Of a stretch of 22,965 bases of DNA, positions 1 through 9,576 are shown piece after piece. The stretch spans positions 1 through 22,965 of the forward strand of contig JAQGAU010000883.1 of assembly GCA_034698045.1 (NCBI GenBank), in the 5' to 3' direction. Position 1 is the stretch's first letter. Each line of letters opens with the position of its first letter. Under the pieces are notes generated by a model. The model was not told the origin of the DNA. It worked only from the letters and a program-made list of their open reading frames with translations, and did no database searches. A program made the translations under genes and the position numbers. Source of the DNA: Paramacrobiotus richtersi. Taxonomy: Eukaryota; Tardigrada; Eutardigrada; Parachela; Macrobiotidae.

Positions 1-792
1 TTTCCGACGCGATGGGCTTGCTCGCTACGCTGCGCTCGCTCGCTGCACCCACCGCATTTGATGCGTTGTTCAAAATATTAAATAACGCAGAGCAAACCGG
101 TTCATGGATCAACCTCTGAGAAAGTCAGAAAATAACATGGGAGACGGAACTGTGTCAGTCCCCCATGTAGAGTCTTCGCCACGCTGCCCCACTAAGGTAG
201 AGTCTTCACCACGCTACGCCACTTATAACATAGGAGTCTACGGGATATTTCTGGACCCAGATTTCCGGGTTCACAGATTTATCCCGCCACAACCACTAAT
301 TCTCGGATAGATGGGACCACAATATGAACTGAATGCAAAAAGAAGCACGAAAATCTAATGATAGGTTTTCGAGATACAGGCAAGAAGCGAATTTTTTTTT
401 GGCCCAACTGTCCAAGCATAAACCTCGCTCGCTTCGCTCGCTCGGTCAATTATGTCACTTTATAGGTTAATGCTCTTTACTTGCGCAGGCCAATATACCT
501 TGCAATGCAGTATGGTACTTATAATAGTTACAGTACTTATAAATAAGTATTTGTACGTAACTCGGATGTGTTGGACATGTTACCTGACAACGATGGGAAA
601 CTGCAGTGCTTTTTCCCTCCGACATAAATCTGCATTTGCACACACGTTTATCGAGATTCTATGTCATTTACTTATTATCATGATAGCTTACATATTAAAT
701 TTTGACAAGAACAAGAGTTGAAAACAACGTACTCACTGGATCCGCGTACTCCATCAACTTCTCGACCATTCAAATCGACTTCCGTGCTACTC
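1..792. other. Upstream region, no gene seen
   Basis: Sequence before the Ly6-like gene. It contains two CGCT-rich stretches (about 10-46 and 424-446), where short CGCTCGCT words repeat, and a two-copy 30-bp tandem repeat listed separately. Open frames at 104-310 and 452-721 have no splice-site, domain or signal-peptide support. No promoter element is clear, although the Ly6-like gene must be transcribed from somewhere here. Confidence 0.5.
167..226. repeat. Two-copy 30-bp tandem repeat
   Basis: The units at 167-196 and 197-226 both begin GTAGAGTCTTC and continue CACGCT; they differ at a few positions, mainly in the last third. The period is a multiple of three, so an open frame reads through both copies (VESSPR repeated), but nothing else suggests that it is translated. 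A shorter, poorer match (AGGAGTCTA) follows at about 232. Confidence 0.7.
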
Positions 793-2140
793 ATGACCTT
801 CTATAATAATCAGATTTTTTTTATTTCTCAAATATTAGTTTTTACCGTTTTATCTGGCATTTTGCAAGGTGCGGTGAGGGAAAAGTTGCCTATTTTCTTA
901 CGACCCTAGTGACTAGTCACATCAGCTGGAATCACTGTTTGATGGGCCTTGCATTGTTTCAGAGGCTTCTGGACTGTCATGCATCATCCAGAAGCCAACG
1001 CCGCCCCCAAATGAACGGGCGACACTCCTGCCCATCCCAGATATGTGGAATTTTTCCGTAATGGACTGCGGAGGCGGTGGCAAATGTGCACGGCAAATTG
1101 TGCAGCGTAAGTGTGGTGAAATGTTCAGCGCAAATTTTCGAAGTTTTTGTATCAGTTTTATTTAATTTTCCACATATTTTAACATTTTGCGAAAATCAAT
1201 CAAATTCTAGTTGCAATGGCATTCAGTCGTTTTTCCAGCATAAACTGATAAAAAGGGTGAAAGAGAAACATGTCTAGGATTTCCGCACAATTTTATAGAA
1301 ACTATTGTATAAAAGTATGATTATTTATATGTTCCTTCATTTTATATTTTGTTTTTTTCATTTTTTTTCATTATGATCCGATTTGCTTGGATCACGTATT
1401 GATACTTCTTTTTGATCGAATTTTCTTATTATTCTTCTCGTCTTTTTTGTCAACGACTTTTTCTGTAGTTGTCATTTTAAATCATTTTATTTTGCACATT
1501 CAAGTAAGAAAGAGAAGTATTAATCGGTTGTACATTCTGCTATACCAATTCAATACTAGAGCCGTCGGATACATGAACTGTTGGTAACTTGGTAATGTGA
1601 CAAACGAGCTCAATACGACAAGCATTATGTTGTCTTTAGCATATATTTTGTCGTACCTTGACTTTACGTCTTTCCTTGTTGCAGTGCTGACACTATTGAA
1701 CTGTGCCCTGTTTCCTTTCAGGGACAGGTGCCACCAAGAAGTACGCCGCCTTCTACTGCACCAGTACCCCACTGGAGGCCGGGGGCCGGTATTTCGATAC
1801 CGACACCTGTCGGACATTCCTCTACGATCCAACCGACTACCGTCGCGACATTAGCCAAGACGACTTTATCACGTATGATTGTACGGAGTGTACGGGGAAC
1901 ATGTGTAACGCGTTAACAAGGGATGACCCGTTGAATAACGCGTTTATTGCGAATAACGTCTTCGGTGGGAAATTTCCCCTGCCGGTCGTGACCCCACCGC
2001 CGCCAGCCAGGGTAACCAGCACCACAACGACAACAACAGTGACCAATGCCACGACGGAGCTGCCGGTGCATGATAGCGTGATTATTCCGTACAATGGAAC
2101 GGGGTATATTAAGATGACGTACCATCGAATGCCGGGGTGA
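793..2140 (+). CDS. Secreted Ly6/three-finger-like Cys-rich protein with Thr-rich tail
   Basis: Three exons, 793-868, 963-1106 and 1722-2140, join in phase (both introns phase 1, GT-AG) to give 212 residues. Exon 1 starts at an ATG and encodes a signal peptide with the hydrophobic run FFISQILVFTVLSG; cleavage is likely just before the 'EASGLSC' junction. The mature part has eight spaced cysteines and ends the domain with CTECTGNMCNAL, like the 'CC..D.CN' end of Ly6/uPAR three-finger domains. A Pro/Thr tail (PPPPARVTSTTTTTTVTN) with N-glycosylation sites NAT and NGT follows. The protein ends without a hydrophobic GPI-signal segment, so it is probably secreted. Family membership is inferred from the cysteine pattern; ligand and role are unknown. 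Acceptors are TTTCAG (961-962) and CCTTTCAG (1720-1721), donors G|GTGCGG and C|GTAAGT. Confidence 0.72.
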
Positions 2141-2280
2141 TCGTGCGTTTGTTGTCAGTTTGTCCGGTCATGTCGTGATCATGTCCAAGTATACCTTTGT
2201 CTCCGGCCGCAAACGGTTACCATATGTGCGAAACGTTGTTGTGAATCCGTTATGCTTTGTCCTAGGCTGCATTGGTGACT

Positions 2281-2286
2281 AATAAA
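2281..2286 (+). terminator. Polyadenylation signal AATAAA
   Basis: A canonical AATAAA lies about 140 bases after the stop codon of the Ly6-like gene, in the expected strand and range for its mRNA 3' end. Confidence 0.55.
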
Positions 2287-2620
2287 ACACAAACTGATCG
2301 CAGTATTTACGCTTAGGATCTTTCTGAACGAAGCGGTAAATCTGTTTAATTTTCAACTTCAATGAAAAGTGCAGTAGAATGAATGACATTCGTAGCGGTA
2401 CAAAAATCAAGTCTCAACATAATTACTGTAACTAACAACCAAGCTACAATAATAGCAGTACAAGATGTAAGAAATATCGGTGATTTCGTAAGAAAAAGAT
2501 CAACGGAAAGATCTAAAGGTATCAGCACATCTAAAGATACATATCTAAAGACTCTTTCGGTCGTAAGACCAGATGTGTATTACGTTCCAGATGCCTCCAA
2601 GAAAAGGCAACACGCGAGCA
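2287..2620. other. Convergent intergenic stretch, no gene seen
   Basis: This lies between the 3' end of the Ly6-like gene and the stop codon of the opposite-strand GPCR. It presumably carries the GPCR 3' UTR. I found no AATAAA on the minus strand here. The small open frame at 2383-2628 has no support. Confidence 0.4.
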
Positions 2621-4821
2621 TTAAGTAGCAGTGCAGCGACCCATAATCCTTTTTCTCCAGAATCCCACGGTACGACCGTAAACATTGCTGATGCTCAGGC
2701 AGAAAAATACGGGATCCAACAGAGACTGCAGAGGATACAGCTCGATATTCGCTTTTTTTAGCATGTCCAGCTGATCCCGCGTGAAATGTAGGATCAGATG
2801 GTAGTACAACAGCGCCGGCATCCAGCATAAAAGAGCACTGATAGTAAACAAGGTCAGCGTAACGAAAGGACGCGACCGGGTCGTCCTCTTGCGGTCGCCT
2901 GGCGCAGACGTGGATGTATGCTCTGACCTGGTGTTATTAAGCCTGACGTTAGCCCGTCCGCCATGGATTGTTCTCTTTCTTTTCACTCTTTTCCACAGCA
3001 GGACCGGGTAGGAGATTCCTGTAAAGAGTATTAAAATTGGATTATGCTTTCAAAGCAGTATACGCGATTTAAACGCCCACGCCAAAATTGAGGACGCTGA
3101 CATTTCTTCCGTTAACAATAATATGAGCTATGCTTAATACATTTTGCATCTGAATTTCAAATGACTGTTGCCCAGATTGGGAAGGATAATGATATGCGAC
3201 TTGGAAGTACAAATTTCAACCGAATTTGATAACTGCCAGTTCATTGTCTAAAGCGTTAAAACACATGCAGTAGCAGCTTGAAACTGACGGCTGTTGCTAG
3301 CAACTGGAATCTGGTCCCAAAGAAGCTTTTTTGCACTATCGCCACGCTAAATAAAGTCCCAGAGCATATATACCGTGAGGTCAACAAACTGTTTAATGAT
3401 CAGTCGGGCAAACTTTGTTCAACCACGATGTGTATGCTTAACATAGGTAAAGCATGCAGAAAACACAACGATAAAGCGCTGCGTAGAAATCAAACTATTA
3501 GAAGCAGTTTGTTCATATCCGAAAACGTTAACATTTCACAGTTCATTTCACATTCCATACTAAAAACGTGTTACTAATCTGTGATAGTGGAAAATTTTAC
3601 AAAGCGGTGTGCTTCAGGATTATGCATGTAACTGATGCAAGTATTTCACGTATTACTGCTTCCCTTGAAAAAACGTCCCAACGGACTTTGTGTAAGTTTT
3701 TTAAGAATACCTGTGTACAGAGGTGTCTCGAGATACGCTGACAATGTGAATCAAGTTCTGGAAAGCATACTTGAAACGCGCTTTTTGAAATTTTTGCGTC
3801 TAGATCTAGTTATATAGAAAAAACGAAATCGAAAACCTTTTTTTTGCGATATTTCGTTTTGAAAATGCTTAATCGAAAAAACGCTCTTGAAGGTCCAAGA
3901 CAAACTTATATAACACATTTCGATGCAGATTTCGGAAAAATGTGACAGCTGTAGCTCTGTAAAAATGCGTTTAAAGTTTCAACATAAAAATTTAATTTTA
4001 GAATTTATGGTATTTAATTTTTTGGAAACAAATTAAATCTCTTGATGTAGACAAATCTTTTCCTAACAGTGCTGCATAAGTTTGAAGGACAAATCTCGCC
4101 TCTAAAGTAGCAGAAAGAGCTTCAAACACAGCCAGTGTGAGCATGTATTGATGACCTTAAATCGTCTTGAATTCAAAACGAAATGACTCCAAGCTTGTCA
4201 AAGCATGGTACAAGAAAACCTACCGATAAATACCACCGGCATATCGTAGACCCAGATCAGAACGAACATTCCCCAGATGGGTTGAGCCTCCAGATTCATG
4301 TAGCATCCTTTAGTCACCGGAACCCGATACTCGACGGCATCGCGTATCAAGCCGGGCAACACCACAATATGCAAATAGACGACCATTACCAAACCCGATA
4401 ACCAGGCCACTTTGTGGGTGTGCCGTTCCCTGTAGGATATGGGCCAGAATATCGCCCACATCCGGTTGAAGCAGATCAGAATATGTGTGTGTTTGACCAT
4501 GGCCGCAATGATCGCATTGTTGTATATGTACAAAGTGCACGGAAAGCGTCCAGTTGCCCAGTGCAAGTTCGTTGGAGCGATGATGTTGAAGGTGTCGTGG
4601 ATTCCGGTGTACAGTATATTCAGACCAGTTAGCAGGATAATGTAGACATTGAAAGCGTTCTGCAGGGATTTTACGGTTAATAAGGCGCATAGTACACCAG
4701 AGTTTACCAGGAGCGTTAGGGTTTCCATCACAATCCGACTCTCTGATAGGCGAGTGGTGTATGTCACATTGTCGGGTTTCTGTTGCAGTCCTTGGACAAT
4801 ACGAAAGACAGAAGAGTTCAT
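2621..4821 (-). CDS. Rhodopsin-like seven-transmembrane receptor (GPCR)
   Basis: Two exons on the minus strand, 4821-4224 and 3018-2621, join in phase 1 at a glycine (donor ATCG|GTAGGT, acceptor TTTACAG|GA) to give 331 residues, a compact but normal GPCR length. The ATG at 4821 is followed by an extracellular tail with N-glycosylation sites NSS and NVT. Seven hydrophobic segments can be placed: TM1 about 30-50, TM2 56-78, TM3 95-118, TM4 138-158, TM5 183-207, TM6 250-276 and TM7 291-313. Cys95 at the start of TM3 and Cys173 in loop 2 can form the usual disulfide. The DRY motif is replaced by NRM (119-121), TM6 has CWMP and TM7 has DPVFF in place of NPxxY. The third loop is basic and Ser/Thr-rich. 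Ligand unknown; it looks like a divergent, lineage-expanded orphan receptor of the plasma membrane. The intron 3019-4223 carries no convincing coding sequence. Confidence 0.85.
3019..4223 (-). other. GPCR intron (no other gene seen)
   Basis: GT-AG intron of 1,205 bases between TM5 codons. Open frames inside it (for example 3278-3577 on the plus strand) lack any recognisable domain. It holds a small AT-rich inverted repeat: AAAACGAAAT at 3820-3829 pairs exactly with ATTTCGTTTT at 3851-3860. Confidence 0.7.
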
Positions 4822-4965
4822 TTTTGGGGATTTTTGGTAAGAAATTCAACTCGGATCTGTATTTTAAAAGGCAGTATGAAAAATCCTGCACCCTGTAGAA
4901 TGGATAAAACAGATTAATATGCGGTTGGGATGCTGAAGAGCGCCACTGACTCCAGGGAGATCTCT

Positions 4966-4978
4966 TGACGTCACGTCA
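4966..4978. promoter_or_regulatory. CRE-like palindrome upstream of the GPCR
   Basis: TGACGTCA (4966-4973), the full cAMP-response-element consensus, is directly followed by a second half site (ACGTCA, 4973-4978). It sits about 145 bases upstream of the receptor ATG, a plausible proximal-promoter position. A role in CREB-type regulation is inferred from the motif alone. Confidence 0.35.
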
Positions 4979-5121
4979 GCTTTCTCGGTGATTATGGGAA
5001 ATAAACAATCAGAATACTGATTGTGTTTTTGTGAATGCGTGACTTAGTGATTCTGCGACATCACGTGCACCAACGGACGGTCTACTGTATGTATAGGGGG
5101 GATTATGTATGTTGCTTCTCA

Positions 5122-5260
5122 TAAACTGAAGTGTAGTTGACGGTACTTCAGTATGGAAGTACACCCTTGTTCTCCAGATATTATGGTAAAATGGCGAATT
5201 CGTTTGCAGGTGGCGCTGCAGTACGTATTGCATCGTGATACGTGCCGTAAGTTTAGCTGA
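5122..5260 (+). pseudogene. Protein kinase relic (N-terminal scrap joined to catalytic-loop region)
   Basis: Two kinase-derived pieces lie side by side. Bases 5122-5164 match 9577-9618, the start of the kinase exon further right, at about 35 of 42 aligned positions. The copy has CGA changed to a TGA stop and one inserted base. Downstream, an open stretch reads DIMVKWRIRLQVALQY then VLHRD and TCRK, which resembles the alpha-E helix followed by the HRD catalytic loop (HRD codons 5231-5239), with a few residues missing between ALQY and VLHRD. The glycine loop, VAxK lysine and hinge are absent, and a stop follows soon after. It cannot encode a working kinase. The kinase assignment of the second half rests on motif recognition. 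Confidence 0.55.
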
Positions 5261-5350
5261 CCCAGTTAAATCTCGCTTGTATGCGGCGAATGACTGACAG
5301 CACCGTCGAATACAAGCGAGTTTAGACTAAACCGGTCAACTCAACCGGGA
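5246..5350. repeat. Imperfect palindrome, possible MITE remnant
   Basis: CTCGCTTGTAT at 5272-5282 pairs exactly with ATACAAGCGAG at 5310-5320, and weaker pairing continues outwards (GCTGACCCAGTTAAA against the complement of TTTAGACTAAACCGGTCAA). The loop is about 27 bases. No clear target-site duplication was seen. It could be a small inverted-repeat transposon remnant or simply a hairpin. Confidence 0.45.
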
Positions 5351-5859
5351 GCAGCGCGTCCACGACTAGTGATTACATAAAGAAAGTCCAGCTCGTAGAT
5401 TGTTCAGCAAATGTAGTTTAACAGTCACTGAGTCACGCATTGTTTTTGCAAATAAAGCGCCGTCATAATTTGGAATTCTCGGTGGACTGTTTCTCCTAAA
5501 GTTTCGAGGTTCTCCAGTACTAAATAAGGTCCTTTTTGATTTAAAAATTGCTCAAGTGAGAATGTCCGCGTTCAGGAGACCTCTCTTTGGCTTGCCCATC
5601 GATTCGACTGGAGTCGCCGAGGGATTCGTCCTTCAGGAAGGAGTGATTCGGTCGCTTTGATGCAGAACTACTTGTCGTAGTACTGATTGAGAGTTCTTCA
5701 GACCGTACACTGGATCCCTCTCTTTTTCGCGATCCAGAAGGCGCTTCACAGGTGTTATCGTTGTCAGATGAGCTACGGGTCTGAGATGGACCAGCCACAG
5801 TTGTTTTGTATATTCACTTGGTTTTCTGCGTTATTTATCGTTCACTTCTTGATATTTCA
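5351..5859. other. Region before the F-box-like pair, no gene assigned
   Basis: It presumably contains the promoter and any 5' UTR exon of the downstream F-box-like gene, which begins after a TTTCAG acceptor at 5855-5860. A Ser-rich minus-strand open frame (5541-5798) has no ATG start and no usable acceptor, so it is not called. Confidence 0.4.
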
Positions 5860-5876
5860 GACAGGATGGTGTAAAC

Positions 5877-7538
5877 ATGGCCGGACACTGGTGTTTATTC
5901 TTTCCTGGCGTAGTCCAAAGAGTAAATGCAGTATCAGTCCGAGGAAGCGATGGCTTAATCCACTACGGGTTCCTTATCTGACAGTTAGAACATGGAATAC
6001 TGGTCGATTTCACATACGGACCCGAGCGTTTGCGAGTCGTCCCTTATAGTGAGGTTTTCCGCTTGGAGAACGTATTCTCTGAGTTGCGCTACTACAAACG
6101 CGTGTGGGATAAACAAGAGGGCATGCATTACAACGAGAAAGGGAGCGCTCCCCAGACAGTACTGAATCAGAACGATTGCGTGGAGGTTCTGCTGCAATCG
6201 AAACCAGACGACCCGTGGAAGTGGTACTCTGGTATACTTCTAGCAGCTGATCTGCGGACGGGATCGTTCGGCTGCGTCCAAGTGTCGTTGCCACATAGCA
6301 CAACAATCATTGTGCCGGGGCAGCAAATTCGACCTTCTACCGAAGAAGGAAACCTGCAACAATCGCTGGTTTATGTCAGTGATTCAGAATATTGTACTGT
6401 GCGTGACCCTCTGGAAGTGGACCACAATGCCAGCAAACTGCCTGCTTTGCTGCTAGGGGAAGTCTTCGACTGCTTGACGTGCAATCAGCAAGCGAGGATG
6501 CGTCGAATGTGCTCCCTGTGGAATGACATTATAGTGGCGACGGCGGGAACGATTGTTCGTCTGGAACCATATTACCAATTCCCGGCTGCTCATTTGCATA
6601 CTCTGTGGACCAGCAAGACAAGAGCTGTTGTTTTTGATTTCGATACCAGACTATGGCTTCCCTCTATCAGTGATATGATGCAGTGCATTATGAATGCATA
6701 CCAATATCCTCGTCTGGTTGCCGTCGGCTTATATCGCGACTGGTTTGAATTCAGCTCACGTGAGAGCGATCTTGATACCGTATGTTATCGGGTCGAGTGT
6801 CTGCTGTCGGAGTTGGCATCCTTTGCATCGGTATGCGTCCAGTTGAGATTAAGCATTCCTAAATGCCGTCACGCCGACTTTTATGACGAGCTCGGTGATT
6901 CAACGCGGTTCGAAGCAACCATACGAGACAAGTGGATAAATGTGAGGGACAGTGGCTTTTCCCAGCGGTTCTTGGAGTCGATCATTGTTGTGCATGACAG
7001 CGCAGATGGAATTCTTAAAACCTGGTTAAGTGACCAGATTGACAAGTACAGCAAAACACACGCTGGGGAAATGGAGGTGAGAGCTATGTAGTATAGTTTT
7101 GCGTTACACTGCAGTAGGTCAGTCCCAATGTGATCTGCACGATACACCGTCTACGGTACAATAAGTTTTCTATGCAGACATGTTACATCGATTGATATAC
7201 GTTTTCCAGTAGAGACATGATGGCTCTACCGCATAAACGTAGCATAGTACCAAAAAAAACTCCCTTGAAATTAGAGGAATATTGCAGCGGAATTTGGAAA
7301 GGTCAGAGCACATGTCCGACCGGTTTCCAATGCTGGTGCCCTTTAAGTTAAATTTTTTAAAATTTTGCATTTACGTGACAAACTTTAGTTTATACCATGA
7401 AAGGTACTAAAATGAATGGGCATTCGAACTGCTTTTGAAATTTTGACGCAGGACTTCACGGCGCTCCAGGGCGGCCGTTTGAAAATCGGCAACAAGTGGT
7501 GTGGCCACATTGTACACCCTTTCCATAGATGTCTTTAG
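5877..7538 (+). CDS. F-box-like protein, first paralogue, with an in-frame TGA
   Basis: Exon 5877-7076 and probable last exon 7452-7538 (donor GAG|GTGAGA, acceptor GACGCAG|GAC, phase 0). From the ATG at 5877 the frame is open for 34 codons, meets TGA at 5979-5981, then stays open for 365 codons. Residues on both sides of the stop align with the downstream paralogue: VRGSDGLIHYG before and HGILVDFTYG after, against VLGEDGLMHG and AGLIVDFRCG. So the stop interrupts ancestral coding sequence. Later parts also match: VEVLLQSKPDDPWKWYSG, a GQQIRPS segment, and an F-box-like stretch (LPALLLGEVFDCLT then WNDIIVATAG). The last exon keeps only 28 residues (LKIGNKWCG), against 79 in the paralogue. F-box proteins recruit substrates to SCF ubiquitin ligases; that role is family knowledge. 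Either a decaying copy, TGA readthrough, or a base error. A predictor might start the protein at an ATG after the stop (6123). Confidence 0.6.
7077..7451 (+). other. Intron of the first F-box-like paralogue
   Basis: 375-base GT-AG intron (GTGAGAG...TTTTGACGCAG) in the same place, relative to the protein, as the 59-base intron of the second paralogue. No other feature was recognised in it. Confidence 0.6.
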
Positions 7539-7623
7539 CAAGATTTCTGCTTTCTAGGACTCTCCTGACGCTGTCCGGAATTCTCCCATTACGTTGGGAC
7601 AACAGGAAGTCAAGCATTTGGGC

Positions 7624-9026
7624 ATGCCCTTTCGCCGATTGGATATACGAAAAGAAAACAACGTTGCTGTCCTGGGAGAAGATGGACTCATGCACGGTGC
7701 ACTGGCGTTAGAGAGGGATCAAGCCGGCCTGATCGTCGATTTTCGGTGCGGAGAGAAAACGTTCGCATTCATCCCATTTGGAAAGGCTTACACGGTTACG
7801 AATGGCACCGACTGGTGGCCTGAAGCCGACGAGAGCAGACCTGTGGAAGTACTTCTCCAAGAGAAACCAGGCTATCGGTGGAAGTGGTATCCTGGTAATA
7901 CTCTTATACTTTTCGCCGATCTGGGCTCCGTCTTCGTCAAGGCATACCTTCCCAACGGCGTTACTGTGACGGCGATTGTCAATTGTCAGCAAGTTCGCTC
8001 CCCTTGTAATGCGGCACAACTGGAAAATATGTTGATTAACAGTGGCAATAAGGAGTTTCCCTGCTACGTCTGGGATCATCGTCTAAACTTGAGTATAGGA
8101 GATCTCTCGTATGAGGTGCTAAAGGAAGTGTTTGGTTGTCTCAGCACACCTCTGCGCGTATCGGCGCGTGCTGTATGCACGGTATGGAACGAAATTATCG
8201 CGGCATCGTGCTGCAGAACGATTCACTTGCAGTACAACGTATCCGGGTCGCTGGTCTGCTTGAACAAGTTCTGGAGCAGCGAAACGACGGTCATCGTCAT
8301 GCATCAGCTGGGGCACTGTTTTTTATCGGTTTGTCGTCTAATGGAGCTGGTTATGGATCACGCAGGACGGAATCCAGTCAACACCGTGATTCTGCGCGGA
8401 CGGCATGAGCTGTTTCTTGATTTCTTAGATATCACGCGCAGCCGTGAACTGGCTTCTCTGACGACAGTATGCCGGTGTTTAATCTTCCGCAACGTTGACA
8501 TTAGACTCGGAATACGGGTACCATCTGGACATAATTTCTCATGGTACTGTATAAATATTCCCATGGGACGCATCGAGATGGACCGGTCGAATGGTGTGGC
8601 ACGGTTTTGGAAGATGATCGAAGAGGGCGTTGTGGAACTTGAACAGCATAATTATATTCTGCAGAGCATCAGATACCATTTTGCAGAGCATCGCATTGCC
8701 TGCACATGTGAAACCAGTGTACTCCATGTAAGCGGTGTTTTTTGCTGAGATTCTACGCAGCTTTTACGCTGCTTCTTGTTTGGTAGGTTCTTAACCGGCT
8801 GGACAATTTACTGCATGGTCCTAACGCCATATGCGGAAAGCAATGGTCGGCGGATGATCTGCTCCGTCTGGAACCGGCAACGCTAACTGGACTGGCTGTT
8901 GCGGCGGTCGAAACGGCACTGCGCTATTCCTCCTCCTTTCATTTCTACTTTTTCCGGAAGTACGGGGGAATACAGTACAGCAATTCCGCAAAAGTCATGT
9001 TTTATCCACTTGATCACCCGTCTTGA
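7624..9026 (+). CDS. F-box-like protein, second paralogue
   Basis: Two exons, 7624-8727 and 8787-9026, with a 59-base intron in phase 0 (donor CAT|GTAAGC, acceptor TTTGGTAG|GTT), encode 447 residues. The ATG at 7624 is chosen because conserved alignment with the upstream paralogue begins just after it; the open frame extends upstream to 7558 without another ATG. The N-terminal part (about 10-130) carries VLGEDGLMHG, VEVLLQEKPGYRWKWYPG and QQVRSP, shared with the paralogue but not assigned to a named domain. Residues about 157-200 form an F-box-like helix set (LSYEVLKEVFGCL, then ARAVCTVWNEIIAA). The remainder is leucine-rich helical sequence without clear repeats. By family analogy it would be a substrate adaptor of an SCF ubiquitin ligase, through binding of the F-box to Skp1; the substrate is unknown. 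The two genes lie head to tail about 85 bases apart, a local duplication. Confidence 0.78.
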
Positions 9027-9575
9027 TCCAGTAGGGCACACTGAAGTTCAGTCACTTTCACACGGGCTTTGATGTTTTTAATTCGGTAGTATTTTTCAAG
9101 TAATCCGAGAACAACTGTTTCAAAGTGTTCGCCGTGCTTCGCCCGAAGCCTGTACCGAGCACATAACGAAAATGTTTAACCAAATTCGAGTAAACACTTA
9201 TCAGCTGCAACTGTACGCGTACTGGTGCAACTTTTGCACTATGAATGTTAGTTAGACTCGGGGATCGCTTTATAACCATGACCTTTTGATCATTTCGAAG
9301 GTTTTGGCATATCTCGAAACCGCAGTGTTCCTCTTTCCTAATGAGTATAGATGCAAGTGAGCACTCGTTAAAGTTTCGATATTATTTCGTAGATTTTTTT
9401 GGAGCCAACAATTAAAACACAGACAATGGCATCCATCAAGTGGCTATATTTGCAGCGATATTATATAATTATAAACCGCACAACGAGGTCACACAGAATT
9501 AGGCTCGCAGTATATATGATTTCCGAACATGTGCAGTTATTATTCGATTGTTTTTGAACGTGTACAACGGCAACA
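9027..9575. other. Intergenic stretch, no gene seen
   Basis: This separates the F-box-like pair from the kinase remnant. The only open frame of note, minus 9058-9279 (73 codons with an ATG), shows no recognisable domain and no neighbouring exon. The sequence just before 9576 ends in CAACAG, a possible splice acceptor for the kinase exon. Confidence 0.4.
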
Positions 9576-9576
9576 G

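Noticed and set aside
1500-1832. Minus-strand 110-codon open frame
   Set aside because: Overlaps the last exon of the Ly6-like gene on the opposite strand and shows no domain.
3278-3577. Plus-strand 99-codon open frame inside the GPCR intron
   Set aside because: Starts at TTG, no domain, and lies within a well-supported intron.
4310-4891. Minus-strand 193-codon open frame overlapping the GPCR
   Set aside because: It is an out-of-frame shadow of the receptor exon; the other frame has seven transmembrane segments and a matching second exon.
5541-5798. Minus-strand Ser-rich open frame of 85 codons
   Set aside because: It starts with GTG, has a TGA just upstream and no splice acceptor between them. 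Low-complexity sequence alone is not enough to call a gene.
8119-8573. Opposite-strand and shifted open frames within the F-box-like genes
   Set aside because: Shadows of the long conserved frames that continue through splice sites.
9058-9279. Minus-strand 73-codon open frame with ATG
   Set aside because: No recognisable domain, signal peptide or neighbouring exon; open frames of this length are expected by chance.
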